Of a DNA stretch of 64,000 bases, positions 11,439-22,781 are shown one piece after another. The notes below the pieces were generated by a model. The model had not been told where the DNA came from. It saw only the letters and a program-made list of their open reading frames with translations, and made no database searches. Every line of letters starts with the position of its first letter. Position 1 is the first letter of the stretch. Origin of the DNA: Rheum nobile (Eukaryota; Streptophyta; Magnoliopsida; Caryophyllales; Polygonaceae); NCBI GenBank assembly GCA_027886185.1, contig WOAB01000721.1, positions 1-64,000 of the forward strand. The letters run 5' to 3'. A program made the position numbers and the translations under genes.

Positions 11439-12781
11439 ACTCTGTTCATCTTCTTCTTCCTCCTCCTCTTTGCTACTCTCATCGGAACTCGTCTCTTTTC
11501 GAAAGCAGCATCTCCTCTTCCTCAACATCCGGTTTCATATTCTTCCACCCTATACGGAGCGCGGTAATGTCCTGCTCTTCAATGCCAATCTCCCCAAGGT
11601 ACCTATCAGGCTTCACTTGCCTCCTCTTTGATCTCCTCACTTCATGAAACTCATAGGCCAAAAACGGCATCTCCTCCTCTTCCTCCTCGTGCTCCTCGAC
11701 TCCCGGAGACGGCTCTAAGAGATTGAATGGTACGAACGGGACGATAACCGAAACAACGAGCTCTTCATCCAGCTTGAAATTGATGGCACTCAAGTGCACA
11801 TCTGAAGCAAAGCTATCATAGTTGGCATCCAAGACTTGGTAGACTATTATGTTCTGTATGGTGCGTATGTCGAAAACAAACTGCTTGTGAACCGAGGTGA
11901 CCACCATCCATGCAACGTCGGCTTGGAACTTGCCAAGAAAGACGCGGGTCTTGATGACCGAAGTACAGTCCTCTGAAGTCGCCCACCTGTAGGGCTTGTT
12001 GTGGCTAGCCGGTTTTAAGTCAAACCTCTGGAAGATGGATATTTGGTCGATCCCAACTTCGGTCACTTCTTTGCTTAGCTTCCCCTTCAGGCCTCCACTA
12101 TGATTTTGGATGTCGTTGATCTTGACGAAGAACTTGCAAGAACATTGAGTATCATGGGGCTTCCTCTCCACAGAGACTATTCTAGCCTCTACCCAAACCT
12201 GTTTTAACCAATACAGTTAGTCTTCACTACACAACTACATGTATTGAGTAGTTACAACTGCTGAGCACTTTTCTTAGACAATCTATCTTAGCTTGATACA
12301 TTGAAGTCTTAAGAATTGAATAGGAAAACTTACAGGTGGCGGTGCTTCCCAGGAATTCTCGGTGTCTTTGGAGGCCGACAGCACACAAATGTCAACTCCT
12401 GATCTTAAGAAACAGGTGCAGTCTGACAAGGTTGCCCGTCTAGTGCGGAGTCTAAGAGTCGATAGAAAACACTTCTCCTCAAATATATAGCCAACCTCAA
12501 CAAGATGCAAAACTAGAGTCCCCAAGCTGATTCTGATTCGCTCCACAGCTTGCCATGAACCGCGGTAGAACACCTCAAATGCTAGAGAGCAAGTAAAGAT
12601 TGTTACAAACATGAATTGCATCACAAAAGGTGCTTAAAACAACTATCTTGTTCAACCACTTTAGCAGATTGTGTTTTGATATTGCCAAATTCTGATCCGA
12701 GAACAGAACGCAGATTAATATACACTTACGATAATCATCGAAAGGATGGAGCGGATGATACAGGCCTCTTTTCTGCGCCAT

Positions 12782-14392
12782 TTTATTCTCAGCAACCCGG
12801 TTCCTCAAATAGATCTACCAACAGCAGAAATAAAGGCAGATTTCAGTTACAGGAATTGACATACACTTGAGAATTATAACTCCATCCTGGATTAGTAGAC
12901 AAGAAAATGAAATATCATTGGTATTGTATAAATTATCAGGAAATACATGTGATCTTATGATTCAGTTGATCCTCTAACACTTCATCCAAGTGGTATGCTA
13001 CAATGTCAAAGAGTGCAATTTGGAAGCACAACTGTCACATGATATAAGTTTCAGCCGGAAATCGTTACAGTAATGAAAAACTTACTTGAATTTGCTAAGA
13101 TACATACAAAACTGATCAAGAGCATTTGTATAAAAAGCACCGGATAATCGATACTCGTTTTACTTCCTTTTGATCGGAAAAGGCAAGTAAAATTGTCGCT
13201 TTCTGTTGAAGACGTTAGCTTTTAGCGCTATCATTTACGAAGATTCTACAAATAGACACTCATAATCTCTTGCTCAAAACTAATAAAATGTGAATTTACA
13301 CCTGAGAGAATCTACAATATAGCCTCATACCATAAAATCTCAATGATAATAGGATTAAGCCAAAAGTTATCACTCTCTTCCCCATTTGCTTCCTTCCTCA
13401 AAATTCGCTACCGAAACTAATTTCTCCTTTTCAATTACCACATAAGCCTAATATTCATGTATTGATATCTTTCATCCAAAATGGTACAGAAGCGTATGCA
13501 AGAAATATATCATGATACAAAATGGCGGAAAATATACTTCACCACAAGACTATACAGTAAGCCAGTAATATCAAGTTGTTTTTAGAGATGACAAGCAACT
13601 CATAATGGCTTCAATTAGACAAAATCTAACTCTCTAAGTGCAATCTACCAATGAGATGCTCTCTTAAGAGGTGAAAATGCAACCTGCAGACACATTTTGA
13701 CAAGAATATGGCTAATCTTAACCAAGATTTAAAACCATTACAAAGGAAAAAGGAACTAATATAAGTTCTTTGATCCTTCATAATGTTGAGAAACGGAGGA
13801 AGCAGAGTATTATTTACTGCCTACCCCCATCAAGGATAGATGAGGCAGTCAGATCACATGAACCGTTTTCATAGAAGTTAGAAAGAGATACTTTTAAAGT
13901 AAAAATTAAAACAATTTGTGAACTAATATGAGGAAATGTGATGAGAAATGGAAATTTACAGCACCACCTTTCCAAATTGAGAGTCCAGCATAATTTCCCA
14001 TAAACCCAAAGTGGGAAATTCAGAATTTCGAAACAGAATCCAGTAGTTCCAAATTGAGAGAGATTTTTCACAGAAAAAGTATAAACCCACACGCTCCGCA
14101 TTTATCAAATTGTTTTTACCTGAATAAGAAACAGAGAGTTCAGCTTGAATTCACGGATTCCGGGGAGATCACTTCCATTGATTCCCCCATTCTGGGTAGA
14201 GATTGAAGGTGAAGAAACAAGTGTTCTTTCATTGCTGGGAATTTTTAGACCAAAAACTAGCGTAGAAAAAGTGGAGTATACAGATTCCGAGATTGAAACA
14301 CTTGTATACTCCATTTTTGGTCTAAAAATGGAGTATACAGATTCCGAGATTACTGTATAATCTCAGAATCTCGGTATAGCTCAGTGTATTTT
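12782..14392. other. Upstream region of the CLASSY-like pseudogene
   Basis: No gene is recognised. The minus strand from 14300 down to 12800 would be the promoter and 5' untranslated part of the pseudogene; short frames such as 13814-14101 and 14105-14314 have no recognisable motif. Near the distal end, TGGAGTATACAGATTCCGAG occurs twice (about 14272 and 14329) and forms part of a strong hairpin at 14303-14339. Confidence 0.5.
14303..14339. repeat. 16-bp perfect inverted repeat
   Basis: TGTATACTCCATTTTT at 14303-14318, loop GGTCT, and the exact reverse complement at 14324-14339. One arm continues into a direct repeat of sequence about 55 bp upstream (around 14272). It lies about 50 bp before the truncated LINE junction. 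Confidence 0.9.
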
Positions 14393-14584
14393 AACAACGC
14401 TTTACAAATGAAATTATTATGGAAGCTCCTCACAGATAAAGATAACATTTGGGTACGAATAATAACAGAAAAATACCTACAATAGGATAACATTTTAACA
14501 TTAGATAATAAAAAACCAAAGTCTTGGCAATTTGGTCGTCTGTTACACCTCCGAAATACCTTCCAGAATGCACTCGCATGGGAA

Positions 14585-15199
14585 GTGGGTAATGGGAAGT
14601 CAATTTATTTTTGGACGGATAAATGGATCCAAAACATCCTTCTTTCACAACTACCCACATACAATCAGCAACTTCAACAAGAAAAAGTAGAGCAATACAT
14701 AACACCAGATGGATCATGGGACACAGTAGCATTAGAACAAAAACTACCACCTCATATTATACCACACATCCTCAACATTCATATCCTGATTCATCAAACT
14801 GAAGATAGGATTGTTTGGACTACAACTGCTACTGGCACGTTCACAACTTCTTCGGCAATAAATTTATCTTCCACCACAACTCACACTTCAAGTACAAATT
14901 TATTTCAATGGATTTGGAAACAAGATATTCCTCCTAGATTACAAAACTTTATTTCGAAAGACGTCTTCGATTCACTTCCAACAACGGAACACTTGAACAA
15001 ACATTATCATAGGATGGCAGATCAATGTGCGCTTTGCGGCTCAATGTCAGAAACACGAGAACATCTATTCTTCGAGTGCATACATACTAGCCAAGAGATA
15101 CAACATTTTAATACCATTGCAGGACAAAACATCTCCACGCCTGGAACTGCTGAATTTATACAAGATTTTACAAATTTGGTTAACCAATCTACTCAATAG
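14585..15199 (+). pseudogene. LINE zf-RVT region, copy 2
   Basis: A 204-residue uninterrupted frame starting MGNGKSIYFWTDKWIQNILL, which is typical of the linker after plant LINE reverse transcriptase. It then shows FQWIWKQDIPPRLQNF and CALCGSMSETREHLFFEC. Because the upstream reverse transcriptase is missing, this is not a functional gene. It is the longer and cleaner of the two zf-RVT copies and shows how the frame at 2233-2849 must originally have run. A stop at 15197-15199 separates it from the RNase H frame. Confidence 0.85.
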
Positions 15200-15256
15200 C
15201 AAAACGTCAAAACTCTTATCTTCCTTTGGAATAATATATGGACGGCCAGAAATAAT

Positions 15257-15967
15257 ATGATTTTTCAAAATAAACGAATAACTCCGAAACAGATAGATGA
15301 ACAAGCGTATCTTCAATTTAATAATTGGAAAACAGCTACAACACAACAAGATCACACGAAGGGAACAAGAAAAAGAAATCGACGACTGCTTCGTAACCGA
15401 ACTTGGAAACGACCGCCACAAGACTGGTGCAAGAACAATTTTGATGGTTCTGTTAAACCTTCACAATCATCAATAGGTTACATTTGTAGAGATTCGGATG
15501 GTAAGATTCTTTTTATCGAAAACGAACATATTGGACATATTAACATTCTCAAAACCGAGGCTTTTGCTGCATTAAAGGCAATCCAAGTAGCAATTAACTA
15601 CAAGATTAAGAATGTTATCCTTGAAGGCGATAATCTAACGGTTATTAATGCCATCGAGAGAGTTTGGAAAATCCCTTGGGAAATACGAATGATTATTGAA
15701 GATATTCAACACCTCCTTAACAAGTTCCATTCTTTCCAAGTATTCCATAATTATCGGGAAGCAAATGCCGCAGCTAATTGCCTAGCTTCCAATGAATTGA
15801 ACTTACATTGGATTCGGGCAGTGTTGCCCTATATTCAAGATTCTCTCATACTTGATGCTATTATCAGGACTTTTCGGAATGAGTCTTTCTCCTCACCAGC
15901 TTGCGAGGCCGCGCTGGATTTTTTTTGGATCATCCGTAAGGATGATCTGGGTTTGCCATCCATTTAG
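15257..15967 (+). pseudogene. LINE RNase H, copy 2
   Basis: A 236-residue frame ending in DDLGLPSI. RNase H motifs are NNFDGSVKPSQSS, KTEAFAALKAIQ, LEGDNLTVINAIERVW and HNYREANAAANCLAS. The last motif has Asn where copy 1 and the family have Asp, so one of the four metal-binding acids is lost. The frame is otherwise unbroken over its whole length, unlike copy 1, but it has no start codon context of its own. Confidence 0.88.
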
Positions 15968-16010
15968 GATGAAGACCCAATTCTAGCTTGCAACAAAATA
16001 AAAATAAAAA

Positions 16011-16990
16011 ATAAAGTTATATATATATGATTTATTTATAGATTTAAAGTTATTTATGATTATTGTGATTTAAATTAAATAGATTTTTCAATAAAAAAGG
16101 GTGAATTAACTACAAAATGACACCTAAGAATTATGGGCCCAGAGTGAATATGGTGGCTCTAAATTCATTTGCTTAAATATATATGTGTATATATATAGAT
16201 CTTTTAATATTAATTGTTATAAATATTATAAAATATATCAAAAAGATAATTTTGAGGAGAATTTTTTACGATGAAATTGTCCATGTAATAAATTAAATTA
16301 TAATTATGCACATTGTACATAATGTTTATTAAATTTATGCAGTAGCTATCTAGAATTGTTTAACTTTGTAGGGGACTTGACTCCACTACGTACATACAAA
16401 TTCCTCAATAAATGTCTACCCATATAACGAAAACATTATATAAATTATATAAGATTAGCATTGCTATTTTTAAAAGGGATTGTTGGAGGTTATAGGAATA
16501 TTTAAATATGAATAATTGCGAAAATGCCATGTCTTCATGAATATACTAAATAACATACCTTATATTATTACCACTTAAATCTTCTAAGAAAATGATCACT
16601 CAACATTTATTAAATTATTAACATTAATCCCAACCTTTAAGAGTTTGTTCAACAGACTTCTTTCGTATGGTGGAAAAATAACTCAAGGTTTTTCGGTAAT
16701 AATTACCAAATGTAATATTTTTATGTCAGTATTTCTAATTTTCCTATTAACTCTAATTTTATAATATAACTTTATATCTAAATTTAATTACATTTTTGAA
16801 GGACATGAGGTAATCAATCTCTATTTTTTGGTATGAAGTTAATAGATCTCTACAAACAATGATTAAAATATGGGTTGTACTTGTATATCTTGGACCCAAA
16901 AAAATATAGGTTATACATTCCTTCACATAGTTTTTTTAGGATCACCAAATTATCAAATAGAGTTAAGAAAAAAATAATTGAGAATCATTT
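16011..16990. other. AT-rich intergenic sequence, no gene
   Basis: Low-complexity AT-rich DNA with runs of TATATA (16018-16030, 16184-16198). I see no open frame with motifs and no repeat structure beyond composition. Confidence 0.55.
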
Positions 16991-19454
16991 TGTAATACCC
17001 GAGATATTTTGGAGTTATTTAGGAATTTAATATTAAGGAATTGATGTATTTTATGGATTTTGAGAATTGGGATAAAATAATGATGATCTCGGGTAATGTT
17101 TAAGGTTTTTAGAAAACGATTTCAGGGTTCTTTAGAACTTGATATTTTGATGGATCTTTAAGTAAGAAGATATATTAGGTTCATTATGATGTTGTGAATT
17201 GGGAAAATAAAGATTTATATTTTGAGGAACAAAAATATAATATCTCTTTGGGAACTAGGTAGTGAAAGACAGTTTTCGGGGATTAGACTTTATAAACATT
17301 TTTGGAATTATAGGCCTTAATATTTTTGTGGTATCTATAAATGATATATTTTAGGACTATAAAGTCTAAAATAAATTTTATGGTATTAGTCTTATTATCA
17401 GTAAAAATGGACGATACGGGAAAAAAAACCGTATCGATATCGATTATGTTTTCGGGTAAGTTTCCTATGATTTTTACCTAAATGAATTTGGTTAAACTCT
17501 ACCTAAGTGGGCCGTTCATAAGCCCAAATTTTAGGATAGATGTTTTGTTTTGGGCCATCTTAGTTAAGCCTATCTATTTTAATTAAAATTAAGCCCAAGA
17601 AAACTACAAAAATATTCACCCTTTTTGTCTCATCCTTGACCGGCCCTATACTCCTAATTCCCTCCATGTCAATTCTTCATTTCTCTAGAAATTTCATGCT
17701 TATCAAATAAATAATATATTTTCCTTAATTAATCCAGAATTTTCTTGAGCTTTATATAAAGCCTACCTTTTCTTTCTTGTGGGGGGTTTACTTGACCGGA
17801 TATTTATCCTCCCCATAGCAGCCACGGCTCTACACCATCACCACCATGGCCACCTCTCATGACCACCATGGCCACCTAGCTTCCTCACGGCCACCATGCC
17901 TAATCAAGCTCCTCATGGCTTCTATGGCTACATACCTCCTCCATGGCTACCATCTTCCTCTTTTTTGTGTCTTTCATGGATAAAGTCTTCAAGGGGTTCC
18001 ATTTAATTCAAGAATCCATCCTTGAATTGATTGTAAGCGAAAGTTATGACTGAATCTGTAAGGTGATGCGGATTCAGGGAATCACTACAAAATTGGAAAT
18101 ATCGGAATACCGGGCCATAGCATGGATGGGACAATAAGGAATGTTGTCATGAGACGTCTTTCAGGCAAGTCATATGTGAATGATTATGTACTTTGCATAA
18201 ATATTGATATCTGTATATGCAGTTATACCATAATTAGTTTATACTTGTGTGTTGATTTACATCTTAGGTTATGATGAGGTATGAGATATTGTGGTGTGAT
18301 ATGGATATATCTTGAAGATTGTGGTAAAATATGATAATGAAATTATATTGATGATGTATGATTAGGGTTGATATGATAATATATATATTGGGAATAGACG
18401 TAATAATACATTTAGTTTATGATACAACAAGATTATAATGTGGAATAATGATATAATGATATTGAGGTTTGATATGATAATATATATATATATATGTGTG
18501 TATGATGATTGTATTATTTGGATTATATATATATGATGAGGTTTATGAGATATAATATACGTTGAGGTTATCGGACTAATGATTGTATATGTTGAGGAGA
18601 TGTTATGTCGGAGTTTCGATATCAACTTAGGAATTAATTTAAGATTATATTGAGATTATAAATCAGTTGTTAATGAGTATGATGGTTATAAGTATTATGT
18701 GTGGTAGTTATAGGGGTGATGATATTGGGATTTAAATTAGAATAAGTGATAATGTTGGATATAGTGGTTATGTAATATTGTTAGTGTATTATATGGTGAA
18801 TTAATGTGAGTCGGTGTGGCACATGAATATGCATATAAGTGGTATAAATGTTATGTGCCTGTGTGGCTAAGGAATATAAGGATCAATCATAAAGTATAAG
18901 TTGGGTTGGGCATGCGTGGTTACTCAGGATATCGAATTGTATATCATCAGGATTGGTTTTTATATTGTTTTAAAATCGTGTTTTAAAAAGTAAATGATTA
19001 TTGAGTTGTGCCCGTATGGCACGTGTGATGTGTTTTGCCTGTGGCACCTATGAGTTTTAAATGCTGATTTCACGTGTGTGACTAATGTGTTCTATTCGCA
19101 TGTGGCGCATGTGTTGTTGTATTTGCCTGTGGCATTATATTGTTAAATGATTGTTTTTGCCTGTGGCGCAAGCGTTGAACATGGAATGTGGCCGCTCTTG
19201 TGAGCATGGATGTTCCGAGCTCACCTGAGTAGTTTATCTTGTGTTAGTTTTTGTTAAAGCCTGTGTGGTAGTTTCATCCCTCGATTAGGGCTTATCTTGG
19301 GTTGGCGTGCCCGGGGTAAGTGGGTCGTGGGAGGTGCCTTTACCTGGGTTGTGGTAGGATCCCCCGTTTGGCCAACGAGTGGGTAGGCCTCCGGCAGGTA
19401 AAGGGTTTGCCCATTGTATGGGGCCACATAGGAATAAGAAGGTACCTTCGTGCC
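16991..19454 (+). repeat. LTR-like remnant starting TGTAATACCCGAG
   Basis: The segment begins TGTAATACCCGAGATATTTTGG, as many chromovirus LTRs do. It has a promoter-like TTTATATAAAGCC at about 17751 followed by a C-rich transcribed-looking stretch, and then a long AT/TG-rich part with repeated words GCCTGTGTGGC and GCCTGTGGC (about 18860-19170). No protein is encoded. It seems to continue at 21335 after the solo LTR. I could not find a partner LTR in the window, so this may be a very long or composite LTR. The boundaries other than the first base are uncertain. Confidence 0.45.
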
Positions 19455-20092
19455 TGTAACATCCCCGGGCCAGTGGTGCTACAGTGCCATAATCCTGAAG
19501 GATTATAAGGCGGGTGAAAGAAAAGAAAATGCAAAACATAACCCATATATAAAATATATCAAAAGCAGCATATCGGAAATCCTGCCCAGAGTTTGAAACC
19601 ACAATCAAACTTAACATACAGAAAATACAACAATTTACAAACCAAAACCAATACAACAAGTACAACCAATTCAAAGTCCAAAACCAAAAGAGTAGAGCCT
19701 TCGATTCCAAAACCGACGGTGATCAGGATCCTCCTTGCTGGCGCTGAACCTGCAAAGCCTGATTGACTGGGGGACCCGATACCCCAGCCAACCGCAGCAC
19801 GTAAACCGAAGTTGGTCAGTCTTCTTAGAAGACTCTGGCAAGATTAGCCAAGCCAAAACAGTTTCAAACATAATACAATCATTACAATATTCAACCAATT
19901 CAACCAAATAAGATATATATGTCATCACAATATCCGACCAATTCAACCAAAAGATAACTCAACTCTCAAACGCAAATAACTCCAACATAGCTCCAATCCA
20001 TTCCAACCCACCACCGATGAGACTCTCATCACCTAAAACCAACTATCCGGATAGGGACGGTCTCCTACCATCCAACTCCTACATAGGCTACA

Positions 20093-20222
20093 CCCTACGA
20101 GGTTTGGTGAGGCTATCATCACCTGACCCTTTCGACTCTGATTCAGCATTTTGGCCCTTAACAACGTAGGCGATACCCTACGAGGTTTGGTGAGACTATC
20201 ATCACCTGACCCTTCGACCCCC
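20093..20222. repeat. Two 51-bp direct repeats inside the solo LTR
   Basis: TACCCTACGAGGTTTGGTGA followed by the matching CTATCATCACCTGACCCTTTCGAC-like tail occurs at about 20093-20143 and again at about 20170-20222, with a few differences. A weaker third copy of GAGACTCTCATCACCTAA lies near 20018. Confidence 0.8.
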
Positions 20223-20700
20223 AATCAACGACAATCCAACCACCACACCGACACTCAATCAAATAACACAAACGACAGTCAAAATCACATAATCACACAT
20301 TATCACACATCATCACACATTATCACATATCTCAACCAAGCAATTATATAGTCAATCAAACCAATTTAAAATAGCTCAAGCAACGGTAAAATTAATTATG
20401 AAATCAACTAGGCATAAATCAATTTATAAAAAATATAAAGTTAGCAAGGATCCTCTTGTCTCAAGTCGAACCACAACGACCCCAGAGGTCTCCAAACCAC
20501 TCGAACGAACCTGAGACAACAATCCGAGCAAAACCCTGGCGTTAATTCATACCAAACCACAACTAGAAAAACCCACAAATTCAAACCCTAATCATACCTT
20601 CAAAATTCCAATCAAGCAAACCCCACACAATAATCAATCCAAACCCAAATTCAGCAATACGATCACACACTTTCCTCTTCAACTGCCCACGAAGAACAAT

Positions 20701-20779
20701 TCAACATCAATTCGAACAACACACAACATCAATTTGAACAACACAACATCAATTCGAACAACACAACATCAATTCGAAA
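20701..20779. repeat. 20-bp tandem repeat, about four copies
   Basis: ACAACATCAATTCGAACAAC recurs about four times with minor changes (one copy has TTTG for TTCG and the first unit is offset by two bases). It is a minisatellite inside the solo LTR. Confidence 0.9.
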
Positions 20780-21334
20780 TTAACTCATAAGCTTAACTTG
20801 TCGACAACCAAACGGTAGCCACCGAACACGGTGGGACAACAGCTCCACCACGAATCTGCTGCACCAGTCCACGCAGTTCACACACATAAATTCGGTCACA
20901 CACACAAAATCAACAAGGATTGAAGTCCGAAAATTATACAGACCTCACACCCACTCTTACCTCGTCAGCGACCACTACTCAGCCCCGGAAACGCTTCCTC
21001 TCGCCACCGGAATGCAGCAGCACGACGGACTGCAGAAGCAACAACACAACTCGCACTGCAGAACAACGACCGCAGCTCGCACAGCAGGGGAGGAGGGAAG
21101 AGCAGCCGCGCGGTCCAAGTCGGCTCGCTGGAGGGAGAGAGTTGGCTGAGCACAGGAGAGTCGAATTTGACGGAGGAGAAGAAGCTGGCTGCTCAGCTGA
21201 AGAAATCACACGGGAGAGAGAGACAACCGAGTGTGTTAGGGATTAAATCCCCAAAATTTTCCATTTCTCCCAATTTAAGCAAAACCTTAATTAATTTACC
21301 CTTATGCCATTATCAACTTATTTGGGGTATTTCA

Positions 21335-22781
21335 GTACCCAAAAGTTCTTGGGCATGTTTTCGACGATACCGTGTGTGTTTTACGTAAATGTTGTTATTG
21401 ATGAGTTTATGGTTTTATTTCGAAAAATATACCCGGGTATGATTTTTTAAATAACAATGATTTATGATCCTGGTGATTTATAATTCAATTAGATTTATGA
21501 TGATGGTGATGATACTGGTGGATATTGGGATAGTTAAATATTACGATATAGAGTATATGGCTAAGTATATTGATGGCGATGGTGGTTGAAGGTTATGACA
21601 AGTATATGAGTTCATAGGATATTATCAAAGGAATAAAGCGATAAACATTCTATATGATTTAGTTGGGAATATGGATCCCTTGATATTTAAGGTATAGTTA
21701 GGTAATTTGGATCCACCAGGTCATTTGGAGGAATAGCCAAATATATATGTGATTATTCGGATTATAGTGATGATACCATTAATAAGTATATTGAGATTTT
21801 AAGTTAGCCATGCTTAGCTTGGGTACTTAGTATTGAGTACTGGTTATACTCTATAAGATGTATAATTAAATGAAAGCTATGAAGCTATGATATTATAATG
21901 AATGAAAAAAATTATAAGCGATACTTAGAGATATATAATTTATTTGGATATGTGGATCCATTAAGCATTTGAGGTATAGTTGAGTGAATAACTATAAAGT
22001 TATTTAGGAAAAATGAGTAAATATTTGTAGAGGTATTTTTGAGTACTTGGTGGAGTAATGATGAGTATATTGAGGTAGAGATATATATGAAATAGAGAAT
22101 GATTATATCGAGTTTTACTATGTTGGAGTAATTAGGTATTCTGTCGATCGAGGTATAGATGTAACTGTTGAGTAACGAGTGATGCTTAAGGATTTATTGG
22201 ATATGTGGATCCATTATTGCTTGAGGTATAGTCAGGTAATGGATCTTAATGTTGTTAAGACATAGTTAAGCATTTGGATCCACTAAATAATTAAAATATA
22301 GTTTCGATTGAATCATATTGATACTTGAAGAATGCGATATAGTTGTGATATGATGAGAAGTTATCGTATAAGTTATTATATATGATATTACGAGGTTGTG
22401 AATAGTAGCGTAATTTGGGTATTTAGTGGATTACTAATGAGTGACTTGAGGTAATAAGGAAACTTATATGAGATTGAGGTTGATTTGGACTTATAACGTA
22501 GAGGTATTTAGGCATCTGATATTCAAGATAGAGATCAAGGTATCTTCGGTTTGTATGACATTATGGTATTCGCATATAAGTGTTCTTCTATTTATGTTAT
22601 TGCATGTTCTCGATTCACTTATGACTTGCTTAGTCCGTTCAAGGACTAACCTCGTTGTGGGGTACAGTTGTGGTTGCAGGCCCTGATATTTCTCTCCGAC
22701 CAATAACAATTCCTGACAACACTCACCTATCTTACCACTCAACCAGCATTATGGCAAACACAGTGGTGTTTTCCACTCAAA
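21335..22781 (+). repeat. AT-rich LTR-like remnant, continuation after the solo LTR
   Basis: AT-rich, non-coding DNA with degenerate repeats of a TGGATCC...GAGGTATAGTTA unit (see findings). Its right end, about 22600-22690, contains TTAGTCCGTTCAAGGACTAA, a hairpin like the TAGTC...GACTAA hairpin in the LTRs of the two chromovirus copies (about 48574 and 28568). That suggests LTR sequence of a related element in plus orientation. It stops where the integrase of chromovirus 1 breaks off, near 22781. Confidence 0.45.

Larger units (their letters stand above)
10243..12781 (-). pseudogene. CLASSY-like SNF2 gene, N-terminal half (broken)
   Basis: Start MAQKRGLYHPLHPFDDY at 12781, with a GTAAGT donor at 12724-12729. 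Exon 2 is about 12334-12581 (FEVFYRGSWQAVERIRI, ATLSDCTCFLRSGVDICVL) with a GTAAGT donor. Exon 3 begins near 12198 (VWVEARIVSVERKPH) and covers the 11479-12171 frame, ending in the conserved EVRRSKRRQVKPDRY. Further on are KKTLDAGAYKALISAYM (about 10700), DSELVMLWKEVDLTLASLY (about 10530) and the cysteine-rich CSICGHVVTE before a GTAAGT donor at about 10243. This order matches the N-terminal half of Arabidopsis CLSY1/2, which sits ahead of the SNF2 domain. Frameshifts occur near 11490, in the (GAA)n tract, near 11040-10890 and near 10545, so it is a pseudogene, although several splice sites remain canonical. Confidence 0.88.
14393..16010 (+). mobile_element. LINE copy 2, 5'-truncated
   Basis: Starting at AACAACGCTTTACAAATGAAA the sequence parallels 2097 onward of LINE copy 1, so the insertion begins downstream of the reverse transcriptase. 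It contains the zf-RVT frame (14585-15199), the RNase H frame (15257-15967), the same terminal peptide DDLGLPSI and a similar 3' untranslated end, and closes in an A-rich tail (about 15988-16010). 5' truncation is the normal outcome of incomplete target-primed reverse transcription. No convincing target-site duplication is visible, partly because the 3' flank is itself AT-rich. Confidence 0.92.
19455..21334. mobile_element. Probable solo LTR (TGTAACATCCCC...TTTCA)
   Basis: A 1.88-kb block begins TGTAACATCCCCGGGCC and ends GGGGTATTTCA, so it has TG...CA ends with TGTAAYAYCCC-like and GGGGTATTTCA termini. It is flanked by gtgcc (19450-19454) and gtacc (21335-21339), an imperfect 5-bp duplication. 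It interrupts the AT-rich LTR-like sequence on both sides. It holds no coding motif, and the small Ser/Arg-rich frames near 20920-21246 are unconvincing. Internal repeats are listed separately. The termini and duplication suggest unequal recombination left one LTR. Confidence 0.6.

Noticed and set aside
14145..14360. Short frame over the 14303-14339 hairpin as a peptide gene
   Set aside because: The peptide repeats only because the DNA repeats; there is no conserved motif.
20920..21246. Small Arg/Glu-rich frame in the solo LTR
   Set aside because: No motif or start context; the overlapping opposite-strand frames are equally long, as expected for GC-rich non-coding DNA.
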